Shown here: positions 1-11,792 of the stretch, piece after piece
Numbering within the stretch: position 1 is the stretch's first letter
Layout of the letters: every line of letters begins with the position of its first letter
Source of the DNA: Cephalotrichum gorgonifer
Lineage: Eukaryota > Ascomycota > Sordariomycetes > Microascales > Microascaceae
Reading direction: 5' to 3'
NCBI GenBank assembly: GCA_900312665.1
Contig: ONZQ02000020.1
Location: 248,001-312,000 of the forward strand
Length of the DNA stretch: 64,000 nt
The notes under the pieces: generated by a model
Databases searched by the model: none
Seen by the model: the letters and a program-made list of their open reading frames with translations, nothing else
What the model was told of the DNA's origin: nothing
Position numbers and translations under genes: made by a program

Positions 1-2952
1 CATGATGTCTTGGGTACAAGTAGATAGTTGGTGATGTGAGGCTTAACGAGTGATACAGCTGAGTTGGTTGAGGAGCTGGATTGATAAGAAGTTCACTCCC
101 TTTGGCGGATGAGGATCCTTATATATGCTGCGAATCCTCGTCCGATGAGGTTACGTACGTGGCTCCCGCGTCTCGGGAGTGGCTGAATATCTTCATCCAT
201 CCCTTCCCCTGCTAATTTTATCTCGCCCTTGCCTTAGTCTCAGAGCGCATGACGAACGCTGGCGCAGCGGCTTGCATAGATCTTCGGCTGAACAGCGGAG
301 CAGAACATTACGCATAGGCTGAGGTACTCGCACTCCAATGTCGTAGTTAGACTGGGAAGTGGAGGTGGGGGTGGAGGCCAGGAGCGAGTCATGGACGATT
401 TGCCACGGGCAAGATCTACATTCACTCCAATCACAGCGAACGAATTTGCAAAGTGGAGGTGGATCCACGACGATTCCCGGACCCACACTCATGCCGAGTA
501 AAGCTTGTTTCAACCAATTGCCTTCTCCTCATTGGCCCAGCTTTGGCAGACGCTCCCGCAGGCACACGCGTCCCTGCGCCCCCCTAAACCCCATAGAGAG
601 ACCGCTCGGGCAGCAGTGTATTGTAATCGAAATCTTAGCTCGGCCCCCCGCTTGCTAGGAAATTACGGGGACCATGCGCACATGGCAGGCGAAAGATGAC
701 GCGGCCTTGGACGCGGAAATCGGAGCTGTCCCGGCCAAAAAGAGGGACGGCCGCGTCTAATTAAGGCTAGCTGTAACCAAGACGGGCAAGATCTACCAAG
801 TCTGGTAGAAGGGTGGATAGGGGTTCACGAGTAATAGCGAATATTATCCAGAGCTCCGAGAAGATTTTCTTGCATGTGACGTGATGCGTACGTGGTGATC
901 CATCGTCTTCGCAAATTCGGTACTGAACTTGGAGGGTGAAACTGCGGAGCTCGCCCAGCTGAAAGCTTCACGCCACCGATATGCTTGCGACGTTGCTTAA
1001 GCTTATACCCTCTTGGAGAGCAATAACACCTCTCCCTTCGTTTCAAGTTGACTACAACAAATTTCCTACACCATTCCTTAAGCCTATACTGTCTTGGAAA
1101 GAAACGGCACCTCTTCCTCCAGGTTAAGTTGACTCGATCGATTTTTCTACACCAACGAATGGTGCGATTGTGACGGTTCTAGCTACTATTTTCTCAACCC
1201 CTTCCATCTGCCGACCGGGCGATCACTACACCTGCTCCTGTCTTGGCCTCCCTGAACGGCGCCATCCACACATTCAGCTGGTGGCATGCCTGCCCTCTAC
1301 TAACAGCCCGCCGGGAGCGTTACCAGAACCCGTCAAGTTGTTCCATGACTTGTTATTTAGCTACAAGTCCATGACAGCGCCCACGCCTCCTGGATATACC
1401 GGCGGCAAGACCAGCGGTAGGCCGTGCAGAAGCTCCGGGAATCTGTTACAGCGTGGGTGTTATACAAGGTAAGATCTCGTTACAATGCTGTTATCACCGG
1501 GCGGATCGCGCTTCAGCCTGTTCTGCCGCTTTGTCCCTACTGTTTCTCGACATAATCAAAGATCGACAGTTGCGCACCATTATTTGGGTTGAACGAGCCA
1601 CCCCGTCCCATCCGGTCCGTCCCATCCGCTACGGTGGCATCAAGTTCGTCCCCCTTATCATCTTCAACCCTGCATAGTCTCTCGCCAGAGATGCTCCTAA
1701 ATTACCCGACAATGCTTTGTTTAAACCGACCCTCCGATCTGCCGCCGATCCAGAAAACCAAGTCGAACATCGCCTTTACCTTGCTAGACTCTAGAGCACC
1801 AGGATACTCTGGGAGGAGAGAGGGGGTAAGCAGATCACATCTATCCACTCTAGCCATACGAAGAGAGGGCTTCCTAGCCCCCATGCTCCCGTGACTGGCA
1901 CCATATTGGCCTTGTCGAGCCGAGCCCCCGTCGGAGCGAAACCCCGCCGAACTCCCCCAACACTCCCCCACCAGGCGAGAAACACCTGGGTCGAGTAGCC
2001 GAGGTTCGGTATTCCTCTCCAGTTGACCCGTATCGCATATCCAATTGTTTGCCGTGGCACTCTCATAGCCCTAAGACTGGCGACGACGTATCTGTCCACG
2101 ATAGCATTATAGGTCGGGACTTGGTTCATGGCATGGTCGCGTGTGCCATGGCAGTCGATTGGGGGGAGGGACGGGGGGGGAGGGGGAGGGGGCCATCAAT
2201 CGGGGCATGCGCCCTAGATTAGTTCAATTGCCTTAGATTCTGGCGGTTTACATTAATTCTACCCTTTTACTCTCCATCAGTTACCTCACATGAAGGAAAT
2301 GAGTCGTAAGAGCTCGAAGGCAGCTAACTAATCGAATCTTCTTCCCGCCGACATGCCATGGAGAAACAGAGGCTCATAGCGCCTACCAGAAGCAGTCTTG
2401 AATCACCGTTTGGGATAATCTATATTTCATGTATACACAGTTTATTTGATAGGAATCGCCGTGTCCTCAGTATTTGACGCCCACTGAAGTGGTGGACGAA
2501 ATGGGGAGGTAGATTGTATGCGTCACGTGCCATATTGAACAGCACACTTGCCGACAACTGCAGTATGGCAAATAGGCCGTTACTTATGTCCTCTCTGCCT
2601 CTCTATCCGGGCGATATTGTTCTCAAGAATCATCAAGTCCCGTTTGATGAATGGGCCTACCCATGATTTCTTTCCAGGTACCCATCCATATTCTCTTTGA
2701 CATCCATATTCTTCATTCTTCTATTTCTTTCCGTCAGCACATCCGCCCACCTTGTTGTCCATCCATCCACACGCAAATCACCGCACGAGAAGCCGAGATC
2801 TTGATTTCAAAGTCGACGTCGTTTTCCCCTCGAGCCGACAATTGTCGGGCTTGGGCCCCCGTTCGATATTGTTCCCGGCTCCTCCCACTTCCCGTCACCT
2901 ATCCATACGTACCTCAAGAGCACCCAAATGAGAGCCAGATAACACGGCCACG
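1..2952. other. Intergenic, no supported gene
   Basis: Only short overlapping open frames occur on both strands, none with a recognisable domain or coherent splice structure. The notable feature is a purine-strand G-rich tract at 2161-2192. The last few hundred bases are probably the promoter and 5' UTR of the DUF4246 gene. Confidence 0.6.
2161..2192 (+). repeat. G-rich low-complexity tract, G-quadruplex-capable
   Basis: A 32-base stretch, nearly all G with single A interruptions and one C. It has at least four runs of three or more G on the + strand, which satisfies the usual G-quadruplex pattern. It is about 760 bp upstream of the DUF4246 start codon. No function can be read from it. Confidence 0.7.
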
Positions 2953-4883
2953 ATGGACGAAGTCATTGAACGTGCTGTGTCTTCAGCCGTGTACGGAAAA
3001 TGGACGAGTATGGGCGTCACAACACGCGAGCAGAGGATGATGAGCTTCATTGGAAACATCTCCGATACTCCCGATTGGGAACATCTAGTTTTCAACGAGA
3101 AAATCGTCAAAAAATGGCGTGCCAGGGTGGATATGAATCAGCCGGAGACTCTCGAAGATGCGTTTCTCTCAAAGGAGATGTTTGATTTTGTATGACTGAA
3201 CTTTACAAATCCCCTTGCCTTATCCTGGGAGAGTAGAACTGACAGGTCGAGAAGTGTATCCAAGAGCTACGCGACAAGGCTGAGATCGCCGAGGAGACCG
3301 GCCAGGTCAATGTGCTTGATTCGGAGCTTACCATCATCAAGTCAGACACCACAGTGCCGAATGCCATAAGGAACGCCCTACGGAGAGGCGTCAAGAAACT
3401 CGAGCAGACGCAGAAGTCTCGGAAGGACTGGCACCCGGATTCAGACCGGCAGGTCCTCAATCTTGTTGATCCTTCCCTGTTCCCTATTGTCTTTGGGTTG
3501 ACCCGGGTACTCCGCCACCACAAAGAGATGTCTCTGAAAGACTGCATTGGATATACTGGGATGGGAAAGATCATCGATGACACTGGGGTCCGCCCCCCCG
3601 ACGGAGACCACAAGCTCGTGTACGGGTCGTATCAATGGCTTCCGACGGACGTCCGACTTACGTGCTATGGGGCCAAGATCATTGGATATATCAATAATTT
3701 GCACCCGAAGAAGCACTGCGACCTGTATGAAGTGCTTGAAGGTATCATCGCCATGGCCGTCCCGCTGTGGGAGGACTGCCTGAGTGGGTTCCATTCAACC
3801 CCAAGGATTCCCTTCCAAGAAGTTGACATCGAGAGTACGACATTCCCCGAGGGTTTGAAATACCGCATCCCCGGAAGGGAAGGGCCCAGGGCGTGGTATG
3901 ACCCGATAACAGACACGCTGGGGGGAAGAGATGGCACAGACGACGACATGGATTTAGACACGTCCTCGTATTTTCACTTCGACTGCGATAAATACTGCGA
4001 TTGCAGGGATAAATGCAATTGCGATTGCAGTTGCAATCCCAGGGGCTATTATCATATCGATGAGTACGAGGGTGAGGGGTGGGTAGACGACGCCTTTAGG
4101 ACTTGGTTGGATGAGCATCAAATTCCATGCCACAAAGAGCCACGCGGATATATCTCGCAGGCTAGACTGAACAGAGGTGGCGCGCGGATCAAGCTCAAGG
4201 ATGCCTTCTGGGAGGAGGGCCTGCAGATATGTTTCAAGTTTGCGAACATTTATCTGACGCCAGAGAACCCCCAATACCATGGCGATACATGGCAAGTCGA
4301 GGGCACTTCACGTGAGCGCATTTGCGCCTCTGCCATTTACTACTACGAGCAGAAAAACGTCACCAAGGGCCATCTGGAATTCCGCCAGCCCCTGAGGCCT
4401 TTCGACATCAGCATCTTCGAGAGTTTAGAGGGCGATACCCGCCAGAATTTGCATAGAGTCCTTGGCGTTCGCTCCCCAACGGCCAGCACGCAGAACCTCG
4501 GGCGCATCCTCACCCGCAACGGGCGTCTCATTGTTTTCCCTAACTGCGTGCACCACCGAGTGCAGCCGTTCTCGCTGCAGGATAAAACCAAACCGGGACA
4601 CTGCAAGATCCTCTCCATGTTCCTCTTTGACCCGAGTAAGCGCGTGCCCTCAACCAGCACGGTTCCTCCTCAACAGAGGGACTGGTGGGCAGAGGAGGTT
4701 CGGAAGCATCAGTCGTTGTTGAGGGTCCTGCCGCAGGAGCTGTTCGACCACACCATCGCGATGGTTGACGACTTCCCCATATCCTGGGAGAAGGCCGTGG
4801 AGATTCGAAGGAAGCTCATGGAAGAGAGGGATGTCTATCTCGCTCCAGAGGACGATCCGGACTATGAGAGTGAGGGTGAATGA
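2953..4883 (+). CDS. DUF4246 family protein with a Cys-rich insert
   Basis: Two exons, 2953-3189 and 3246-4883, joined at phase 0 by a 56-nt GT-AG intron; 624 aa. The start ATG has an A at -3. Family marks seen: the N-terminal KWR helix region, a DWHPGSD segment, QWLPTDV, a YINNLHP motif near residue 220, and near the C-terminus an H..V..F....PGHCKIL segment followed by LFDP. That last part looks like the jelly-roll end of 2-oxoglutarate/Fe(II) oxygenase-like folds (inference). The family is large in fungi and its biochemical role is not established. Residues 326-342 read CDKYCDCRDKCNCDCSC, seven cysteines mostly in CxC pairs, which is not something I know from the family. The C-terminus is acidic. 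No signal peptide is visible, so it is probably cytosolic or nuclear. Confidence 0.93.
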
Positions 4884-5516
4884 TTTTTACTTCGGAGCAT
4901 GAGCGGCCGGGCGCATTGGGTAACGGGAAAATGTATTTAGTCAAGCGACAGGGATGCTAGAGCCCTTCTTTTCCCGAGCACGAGAGAGTGTGCTAAGGAT
5001 CGAGCAATGTTTCGTTCGGGTGATGAACGCAAACGGACGCCTCCATGGCGGGTTTTTTTTCGTGCCTCTTTTTTTCCCCTTCCCTTACAAGGTCCGGTAG
5101 TGCCGGCCATGGGGAGGTGCTGGGCAGGGCGGAAAGGAGGTTCTGCGCCAGATCGACTGGACGGACCACGAGCAAAAGCATAGTATTAATAAATCTTCAA
5201 GTTCAAATACCTCATGTGGAAACGGGACAGGATGCGTATGTGCCCTTGGTGATATTCGTGAAACTGGTTAACTTTCGGACATGCCCCCAACCCCGAGGCT
5301 CACGTCACGTTCATGCACCCCCAAAGCGATATTCAGGGCCCTGTACAAGTGATGGAGAGCAAAGGATCTGGGCCGTTGATGAGTGATACGGAAAATGCAA
5401 ACTCGATTGTAATAAAACAGGCTTATGCTATGTAAGGTGAGCTGGAGTTCCCAGCAGCCAAAAAGGTCAAAAGAACGCTCATATACACATGTCTATCTCT
5501 AGATACCGACAAATCA
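4884..5516. other. Convergent intergenic region
   Basis: This lies between the 3' ends of the DUF4246 gene (+) and the ferric reductase gene (-). It contains T-rich and A-rich short runs consistent with two 3' UTRs. No gene is visible. Confidence 0.6.
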
Positions 5517-8090
5517 TCACCAGTTAAAAGCCTCCTGGAAGTACTCGATGCCATGGAACCCTGCCGCCAGCATCTCCACCACCGTCCTCCTCGAGTCGTC
5601 CGCCATCTTCGCCGGCCCACAGGTGACGACCGCCACCCTCCCCCCCGCGGCGCCCTGCGCCGCGGCCTGGACCTCGGACGTGACGTCCGGCCTGCCGACG
5701 ACCACGCTCACGTTCTTCGGCCACCCGCCGTCCGGGTCCAGGGGTCCGTCGGCGCCGCGGGTGAGGAAGACGTCCATGGATACCTTCCCGTCGCGGAAGC
5801 CATCGCGTATGTCCTCGCGCAGGACCTCGTCTGCGAAGCCGGGCTCGCGGACGGACCAGATTATGCGCACGGAGCGGACGAGCGGGGAGCGGTTGAGGAG
5901 GGAGAGGTAGGCTAGCGGGGTGACGATGCCGCTTCCGCCTGTTATGAAGAGGACGTGGGGGAATTGGTCGAGGGGGTGTGTGGTTCCGTAGGGGCCCTCT
6001 ATGAGCACGCGCGGGGAGATGGGTTTGGATGCGGAGAGGGATCGTAGGCGGGCGGTGAAGCTGTCGTAGGGTCGAATGAGGAAGGTGAGGCTTGGGGGTG
6101 AGGCGTCGGTGGGGGGAGGGGAGGCGGAGTCGCGTAGGAGGGAGACGGATTCCATCTCGGAGGGGTCATGGCCGCGGGAGGAGTAGGCCATGGTGAAGGG
6201 GTGGCTCTCCCAGAAGCGGGTGGCGCTGAGGAGGTAGATGTAGTAGTACGTCCCCGGCTGCGGCTTGTACACGCTGTTCGGGCAGGAGACGACCAGGCGG
6301 ACGGTGTTGGAGGCCAGGCTGGAGGTTAGTTCCGCTCGGGTGTTCCAGAACCAGGGGTTGAATGCTAGAACGCGGGAGACACGGAGGACGCGGTCTGCGA
6401 TCCAGATGAAGGTACAGATCCAGAAGGGGTAGTCGTATTCGCCACCGAATATCGAGACGTGACTTTTCGATTTGTTAGCAACAGGTCAAGAGCGTGGTGG
6501 TATCGGGTTGAGGAAAAAAAAGGAGGGGGGCGGTGTTGGTATGGACTCACAGTAGCATTGTTATCAAGACGATGATTGATAGGACGATGTGTATGATCAG
6601 GAACCCTTCGTACAGGTTACGTCGCAGCCAGAAGACCGAGGCCACCAACAACCCGCACATTCCGATAGTTGCCTAGTCCCGTTAGTTACATCCCTGGCGA
6701 AGGGGGGACGGTCGTTACAGGGGGATCGGTCGTTACGCACCACTTCCCCGGTCCACCAGAATAGCTGCTTCCAGTATCCGATAAAATACGGCCAGCCCCC
6801 CTCTAGAAAAACAAAAGTCAGCACGTGGAGCTCAGGATCAGAGGGGGTAAGCACATGCCTTTGAGGACGATGACCGTGTATCCGACGGAGTGGATGACCG
6901 CCTGCAGCGTGGCAATACGGGCGATCCAGCGGTGGAAGTTGTTGAATGTCCCAAAGTCCCAGCCGGTCAGCTGCATCAGGAGGTTATTCCTCATGCCGAA
7001 GAGGAATATGACGGGGAAGTTGGCCCACGACAGGATGCCCGTTCGGTCAGAGACATATCGCCATAGTTGGTCTGAGACGTCTCCGAAGCTTGGGGTCTGT
7101 TAGCTGGCTCTCGGGTGCGGTGGGGGCCGAACGTACTAGAGGTTTCCATCGACGATCATGTACCCGTGGATGCAGAACCCGACGTTCAATATCGCAAATA
7201 GGAGGATGGTGAGGGATTCGACCCGTGGTGGGATGGTGCACCAGCCTACGTTCTGGAGACACCGATACCCAAACGTTGCGGGGACAGTTACGAAGCGTCG
7301 AAGGTAGAGGGAGGGGTAGTCGCGCCGCCGGGGTTGCGACTTCAGGATGAGGGTTTCGGCGTCGGGGTCTTGGGGTGGGTCACGGGGGGAGGTGCCGTGG
7401 CTTTGGGTGGTGAGAGAATGGAGTGTGTGTCTAAGGACTCCGATGAGTACTACCGCCGTCCAGTACCAGAACATCATATTTCTAGCGCGGGAAATCCATG
7501 TCAGTAGCCAAACTAGCGTAGTGCTGGGGGCTCTTGTACGCACGCGTAGAAGCCGTGGTACCCGCCCACGTAATCAACCGCATCCTAGGCACAACGTTAA
7601 TTCACCACGCGTCGGAACAAGAAAGGGGGGGCGGGGTATATCATACCAGTGTATCCCATGCGACGCCCAAGAACTTCTTAACCGGCAAGATCGGCTCATT
7701 GAAAACTACACCCCACGCTTCCCCCGCTTCTAGCCTCCTAACCTGCTCCCATTCCTCATCGGTATACTCGGCAATAATACCCAACGGCGGAAGTGGCAGG
7801 TCCACCGTCCGACACGTCTCGTTCAACGACGCTAGCCCCCCGACGAAGTCTTCGTCCTGGCAGTAGAGTTCCGCGCAGAGGAAGAGCGACTTTACGCCCA
7901 GCTTGGTCCCGCACCTCCGCACCAGGAACGACGCGGGCACGGGTGTGTCGGCGAAGTGGACCTGGTTGAGGGCGAGCTGGCATGCGCTCAGGCAGGGGCC
8001 GCCGGCCCATATGGAGTCTGCTAGTGCCGCGGGGAGGGATAGGATGTGGAGGAGGAGGAGGCGCGCGGAGCGCCGTGGGAGGGGCGGCAT
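5517..8090 (-). CDS. Ferric/cupric reductase-like transmembrane flavocytochrome (FRE family)
   Basis: Seven exons on the minus strand: 8090-7647, 7584-7544, 7481-7137, 7088-6859, 6802-6741, 6672-6551 and 6462-5517. All phases agree and give 729 aa. The N-terminus has a signal peptide (LLLLHILSLPAALA) and a Cys-containing ectodomain. Next come the ferric reductase membrane domain with the haem-histidine regions (FHRWIARI, VIHS, LIIH, LLHVS), the flavin motif HPFT at about 502-505, GPYG at about 571, and the NADPH-binding GGSGI at about 590 with CGP later. The terminal EYFQEAFNW is typical. The enzyme would pass electrons from cytosolic NADPH through FAD and two haems to extracellular Fe(III) or Cu(II) before uptake. 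The intron at 6858-6803 fits only as GC-AG, and the acceptors before exons 4 and 7 are AAG. No siderophore or iron-permease gene is adjacent. The exact small-exon borders are inferred. Confidence 0.9.
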
Positions 8091-8865
8091 ATTCGGGGCC
8101 GCCGTCGGGGGTGGGCGCGGCTGTTTTGCGGGGGTTGATGATGGGTGATGGGGAAAAATCTGATAGAGGAGAAGGTTGAGGGATTATCTTATCAATCTAA
8201 TCTTGTGGTCCGATCTCGGTTTATGTGGTATTACCTAAGCTTTTGTTTGAGTGAGGGGCGGCAGATGAAAGCGGGGGTGGATTCAGCTTGGCGGGCTTGG
8301 CGCCCTTGTGTGGAAGTCATGTTGCCGATGGAGTAGTCATCTGCACTCCCTTCGTGGCCAGTCAGTGGAGGGATCATCCGGCTGGTCTCGTGTTGGGAAG
8401 GGGGGACGACTACTCGTGAGCCTCACATCACTGCCCGAGACTTGGCCAAAAAAAAAAAAATAGCCTCGCGCTCTGTTTCTTGATGCTTGTTGACCTGCTA
8501 TTACATAGTGGTGAAAGAGCAAGTATTAGGAGCTGTCTTCAAGGTTAGAATCACTAACTAGATTGGTCGGTCTGTCGGCACAATGACTGGTGCCCAAACG
8601 GACAAAGACGAGTGACGATTCAAGTTATCACCAGCTGGTATCAGCTGTGCCTGGAACTCCATTGAGTTTCGGATCCAAAGCCGCTCCAACTTGGACAAGA
8701 AGGATTAATATCTCGGCTTAGGATAGCATCGGGACCTTGGGACCTCATGTGGAAAGGGCCGGGGATGGGTGGAACCCACTAGTAAAATAAACCATGACAC
8801 AGCGGCGAGTAAGACTAACCCGTGGTCTGAATCCACACCACAAAAAGACAAAAAATACAACAACC
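8091..8865. other. Intergenic region upstream of the ferric reductase
   Basis: This holds the presumed promoter of the minus-strand ferric reductase gene and the sequence 3' of the tRNA-Thr gene. A poly-A run lies near 8449-8460. Six A's at 8850-8855 read as a T run on the minus strand, a likely RNA polymerase III terminator for the tRNA. No protein gene is supported. Confidence 0.55.
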
Positions 8866-8937
8866 TGCCCTCAGTAGGAGTCGAACCTACGACCTCGTCA
8901 TTACTAGTGACGCGCTCTACCACTGAGCTATAAGGGC
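8866..8937 (-). tRNA. tRNA-Thr (anticodon AGT)
   Basis: A 72-nt cloverleaf on the minus strand. The acceptor stem GCCCTTA pairs with TGAGGGC, with discriminator A. The D arm begins GCTCAGTGGTAGAGC. The anticodon stem CGTCA/TGACG encloses the loop CTAGTAA, giving AGT, which reads threonine codon ACT (A34 normally edited to inosine). The T stem GTAGG/CCTAC encloses TTCGACT. There is no intron and no encoded CCA. A T run follows within about 11 nt. The apparent ORF over this segment is a shadow of the tRNA. Confidence 0.95.
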
Positions 8938-9829
8938 TATACCCAGTGTCGTCGGTGTTGTGAATGTGTTGGTTTGCGGTTGGGCGCACCCGTCAGTCCT
9001 CACAGTCTATCTACGGACTGTGGTAGTTTTCGCTCAGTAGCGGGTGTGCCATTGTGGTATGTTAGTATCGTATCCAGAAGAATGTGATCCCAAATGCTCC
9101 GTACGCATGAGTACAATCCCCTAGGCCCCACGTACAGGTACATAACTAGGAGACCAGTACCAGGCCCAGTACACAAGCTAATAGATGACAGGATCACGTC
9201 AGCTACATGGGGTGGGAGGTCGTGTACAAGTTCCGCCACCCTTGCTCCATCACGTTGTCGATAGATCAATACATATGTAGCGCAACTTGTTCCACCCAAG
9301 AGTTTTACCTTTTACCCCTACCACCTCCGAACCAGTCAATCGGTAGCCGCCAATATCATCCCAAGGGATTAAAGTTCAATCCAGTCAGCTTATACGAGTG
9401 GGCCAATCTCACATCAGCTGTGCGTGCCCTGTCGAAGGTTGTCTACCTCCCCCGTGGTAGTGTTGGTTGCAGAGCTGACCCTTCGCTCTTTATTATGGCT
9501 ACCGTCCACTTCATTTGTGTTCAACTGCACAACTCTTCTTGGCGCACCAACGGATAATGTTTACAAGGAATGAGGAAAAACTGACCCCATCCAAGTAGCA
9601 CTTCGACGATCATTTCCCGGAAGCTGTCACTACAAGTACATACGACCCCGCCTTCAACGACCCGGAGCGACAGGACATATGTCTTATTGTCAACCAATAG
9701 CGTAGCTATCACCAATCTGTGATATACCCCTACATCTCCACCTCCACCCGAACCCATACTGAAGGCATCCATACCAATCTCCGTGGAACAGCCCGAAGCC
9801 ATTTCCCAGCATCCTAGTCCACCGTGGAT
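8938..9829. other. Intergenic region, promoter of the TPR gene
   Basis: No gene is recognised. The segment separates tRNA-Thr (-) from the TPR protein gene (+), so it holds the upstream sequence of both. Confidence 0.5.
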
Positions 9830-11608
9830 ATGACCGTCACACTCTCCGGTGCGGACAAAGTCCCCGCATCCAAGGACTACTACCACCTTGGCGACCACGA
9901 GTGGCCAATCACGACCCAAAGCGCCGATGCCCAAATATGGTTCAACCGTGGCGTGATTTGGGCATACGCCTTCAACCACGATGAGGCGGCCGCTTGCTTC
10001 GAGCAGGTCGTCGCCCATGACCCCGAGTGCGCGATGGGATACTGGGGCGCGGCGTACTCTTACGGGCCTAATTACAACAAGCAGTGGGGGGCATTCCACC
10101 CTACCGACCTTGTCGCCTCTGTCAAAAAATGCTATGACCTGTCCCAGTTGGCCAAGAAGCACACTGATGGCGCCACACCCCTTGAGCAGGCCTTCGTAGA
10201 CGCGATCCAGCACCGGTATCCTGCTAGAGAGGTGCCGGAGAGCTTCGACGCGTCGATAGAGGCTTATGCCAAGGCGATGAGGGAGGTGTATCGTCGCTTC
10301 GGGCGCGACCACCTAGACGTCACTGCGCTAGCCGCCGACGCCATGATGAACACCAGTCCATGGAAGCTGTTCGATACGCATACCAGAGAGCCTATCCTCA
10401 CCACTCACGTCCACGAGGTCAAGGATATTCTGGAGCGTGGGCTGAAGCTCCCCGGCGCGAACCGACACCCGGGGCTACTCCATCTGTACATCCACCTCAT
10501 GGAGATGTCCAAGACGCCCGAGGTCACGATCCACGTCGCAGACCACCTGCGTAACCTCGTGCCTGATGGAGGTCATCTACAGCACATGCCCAGCCACATC
10601 GACGTCCTCCTGGGCGACTACCGCCTCGCGATCGAGGCTAACATCAAGGCCACCGCCGCGGACGACAAGTACTTTGCCCGCGAGAGCCCGACGATCTTCT
10701 ACTCGTTCTACCGCCTGCATAATCTCCACTCCCTCATCTACGCCGGCATGCTCGCGGGGCGGGAGGTGGTGGTCCTCGAGACGGTGGACAGGATGGAGAA
10801 GGCGATCCCGGAGGAGTTGTTGCGGGTCGAATCGCCGCCTATGGCGGACCTGACGGAGACGTTCATGGCGGTGAGAGTGCACGCGCTCATCCGGTTCGGG
10901 AGGTGGGATGATTTAAAGGCATTGGAGGTGCCCAAGGATGCGAAGTTGTACTGCGTCACGACCGCCGCGAGGCACTACGGCAAGGCGATCGCGTACGCCG
11001 CCACCGGGGAGATCGAGAGGGCCGAGGAGGAGAGGGAGCTCTTCCGCGCGGCGGCCGCCAGGGTCCCCGAGAGCAGACTGGACTACCCCAACCCGTCGCG
11101 GAACACGCTCAAGGTCGCGGCGGCGATGCTGGACGGCGAGCTGGAGTACCGGCGCGGCAACTTCGAGCGGGCCTTCTCCCACCTTAGGACGGCGGTGGAG
11201 AGGGACGACGCGCTGATGTACGGCGAGCCCTGGAGCTGGATGATCCCGACGCGGCACGCCTACGCGGCGCTGCTCCTCGAGCGGGGGAGGGTGGAGGAGG
11301 CGGCGGGGCTGTACGCAGAGGACTTGGGGTTCGTGGAAGGGAGAGTGAGGGCGCAGCAGCACCCTGGGAATGTGTGGGCGCTGTGCGGGTACCACGAGTG
11401 TCTCGTCAGGCTAGGCCGGGCGGGGGAGGCGGCGATTATCGGGAAGCAGCTGCTTAGCGCGCGGGCAGGGGCGGATGTCGAGATACGGTCTTCGTGTTAC
11501 TGTCGGCTTGGGGGGGTTGAGGAGGAGGAGGGGGTGGCCGGGTGTTGTGGTTCAGAGAGGGACACGGAGGGAGGGGATGGCTTGCAGCCTGCGCTGAAGG
11601 ACGTGTGA
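9830..11608 (+). CDS. TPR-domain family protein, intronless
   Basis: A single exon of 592 aa. The open frame can be extended to an in-frame GTG at 9824, but the first ATG is 9830 and gives MTVTLSG. Marks of a conserved fungal/bacterial TPR-like family are HLGDHEWPITT near the N-terminus, WFNRGVIWAYAFNHDEA, YWGAAYSYGPNYN, LHLYIHLMEMS and HLQHMPSHIDVLLGDY. Later helical repeat pairs (GEIERAEEE, GELEYRRGNFERAF, LLLERGRVEEAAGLY) are TPR-like. Family members typically end near a conserved SCYCR-type motif (from memory). Here it is followed by about 30 Gly/Glu/Cys-rich residues, so the last codons may be a lineage-specific extension. No signal peptide; probably cytosolic. No specific function can be assigned. 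A long antisense frame over its 5' part is a shadow. Confidence 0.9.
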   Translation: MTVTLSGADKVPASKDYYHLGDHEWPITTQSADAQIWFNRGVIWAYAFNHDEAAACFEQVVAHDPECAMGYWGAAYSYGPNYNKQWGAFHPTDLVASVKKCYDLSQLAKKHTDGATPLEQAFVDAIQHRYPAREVPESFDASIEAYAKAMREVYRRFGRDHLDVTALAADAMMNTSPWKLFDTHTREPILTTHVHEVKDILERGLKLPGANRHPGLLHLYIHLMEMSKTPEVTIHVADHLRNLVPDGGHLQHMPSHIDVLLGDYRLAIEANIKATAADDKYFARESPTIFYSFYRLHNLHSLIYAGMLAGREVVVLETVDRMEKAIPEELLRVESPPMADLTETFMAVRVHALIRFGRWDDLKALEVPKDAKLYCVTTAARHYGKAIAYAATGEIERAEEERELFRAAAARVPESRLDYPNPSRNTLKVAAAMLDGELEYRRGNFERAFSHLRTAVERDDALMYGEPWSWMIPTRHAYAALLLERGRVEEAAGLYAEDLGFVEGRVRAQQHPGNVWALCGYHECLVRLGRAGEAAIIGKQLLSARAGADVEIRSSCYCRLGGVEEEEGVAGCCGSERDTEGGDGLQPALKDV

Positions 11609-11792
11609 GGACGTTGTAGGGGTGATCTCTTGCTCGCAGCGTGAATATTCTGTTCGGTACTGTCATTGTAGTTACTGTGATTGCCGGCTTCGGGCTGTAA
11701 ATTCATTCTAGTCTGTACGAGGGCTCGATACATTGCAAGCGGTCATATGGATTTGACTCCCCGGTATGACCATCTGCATACATGTCCATCAA

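Noticed and set aside
2161..2192. G-rich tract considered as a telomere-like or rDNA-spacer sequence
   Set aside because: No TTAGGG units and no rDNA nearby; simple low-complexity sequence suffices.
8705..8989. Minus-strand ORF of 94 codons (SSVVERVTSNDEVVGSTPTEG)
   Set aside because: It is the translation of the tRNA-Thr gene and its flanks; the cloverleaf explains the conservation.
9521..10312. 263-codon antisense ORF
   Set aside because: It overlaps the start of the well-supported TPR gene on the other strand; GC-rich coding DNA commonly leaves long antisense frames.
10913..11395. 160-codon antisense ORF rich in Pro, Arg and Leu
   Set aside because: A shadow of the TPR gene; the composition is that of reverse-complemented GC-rich codons.
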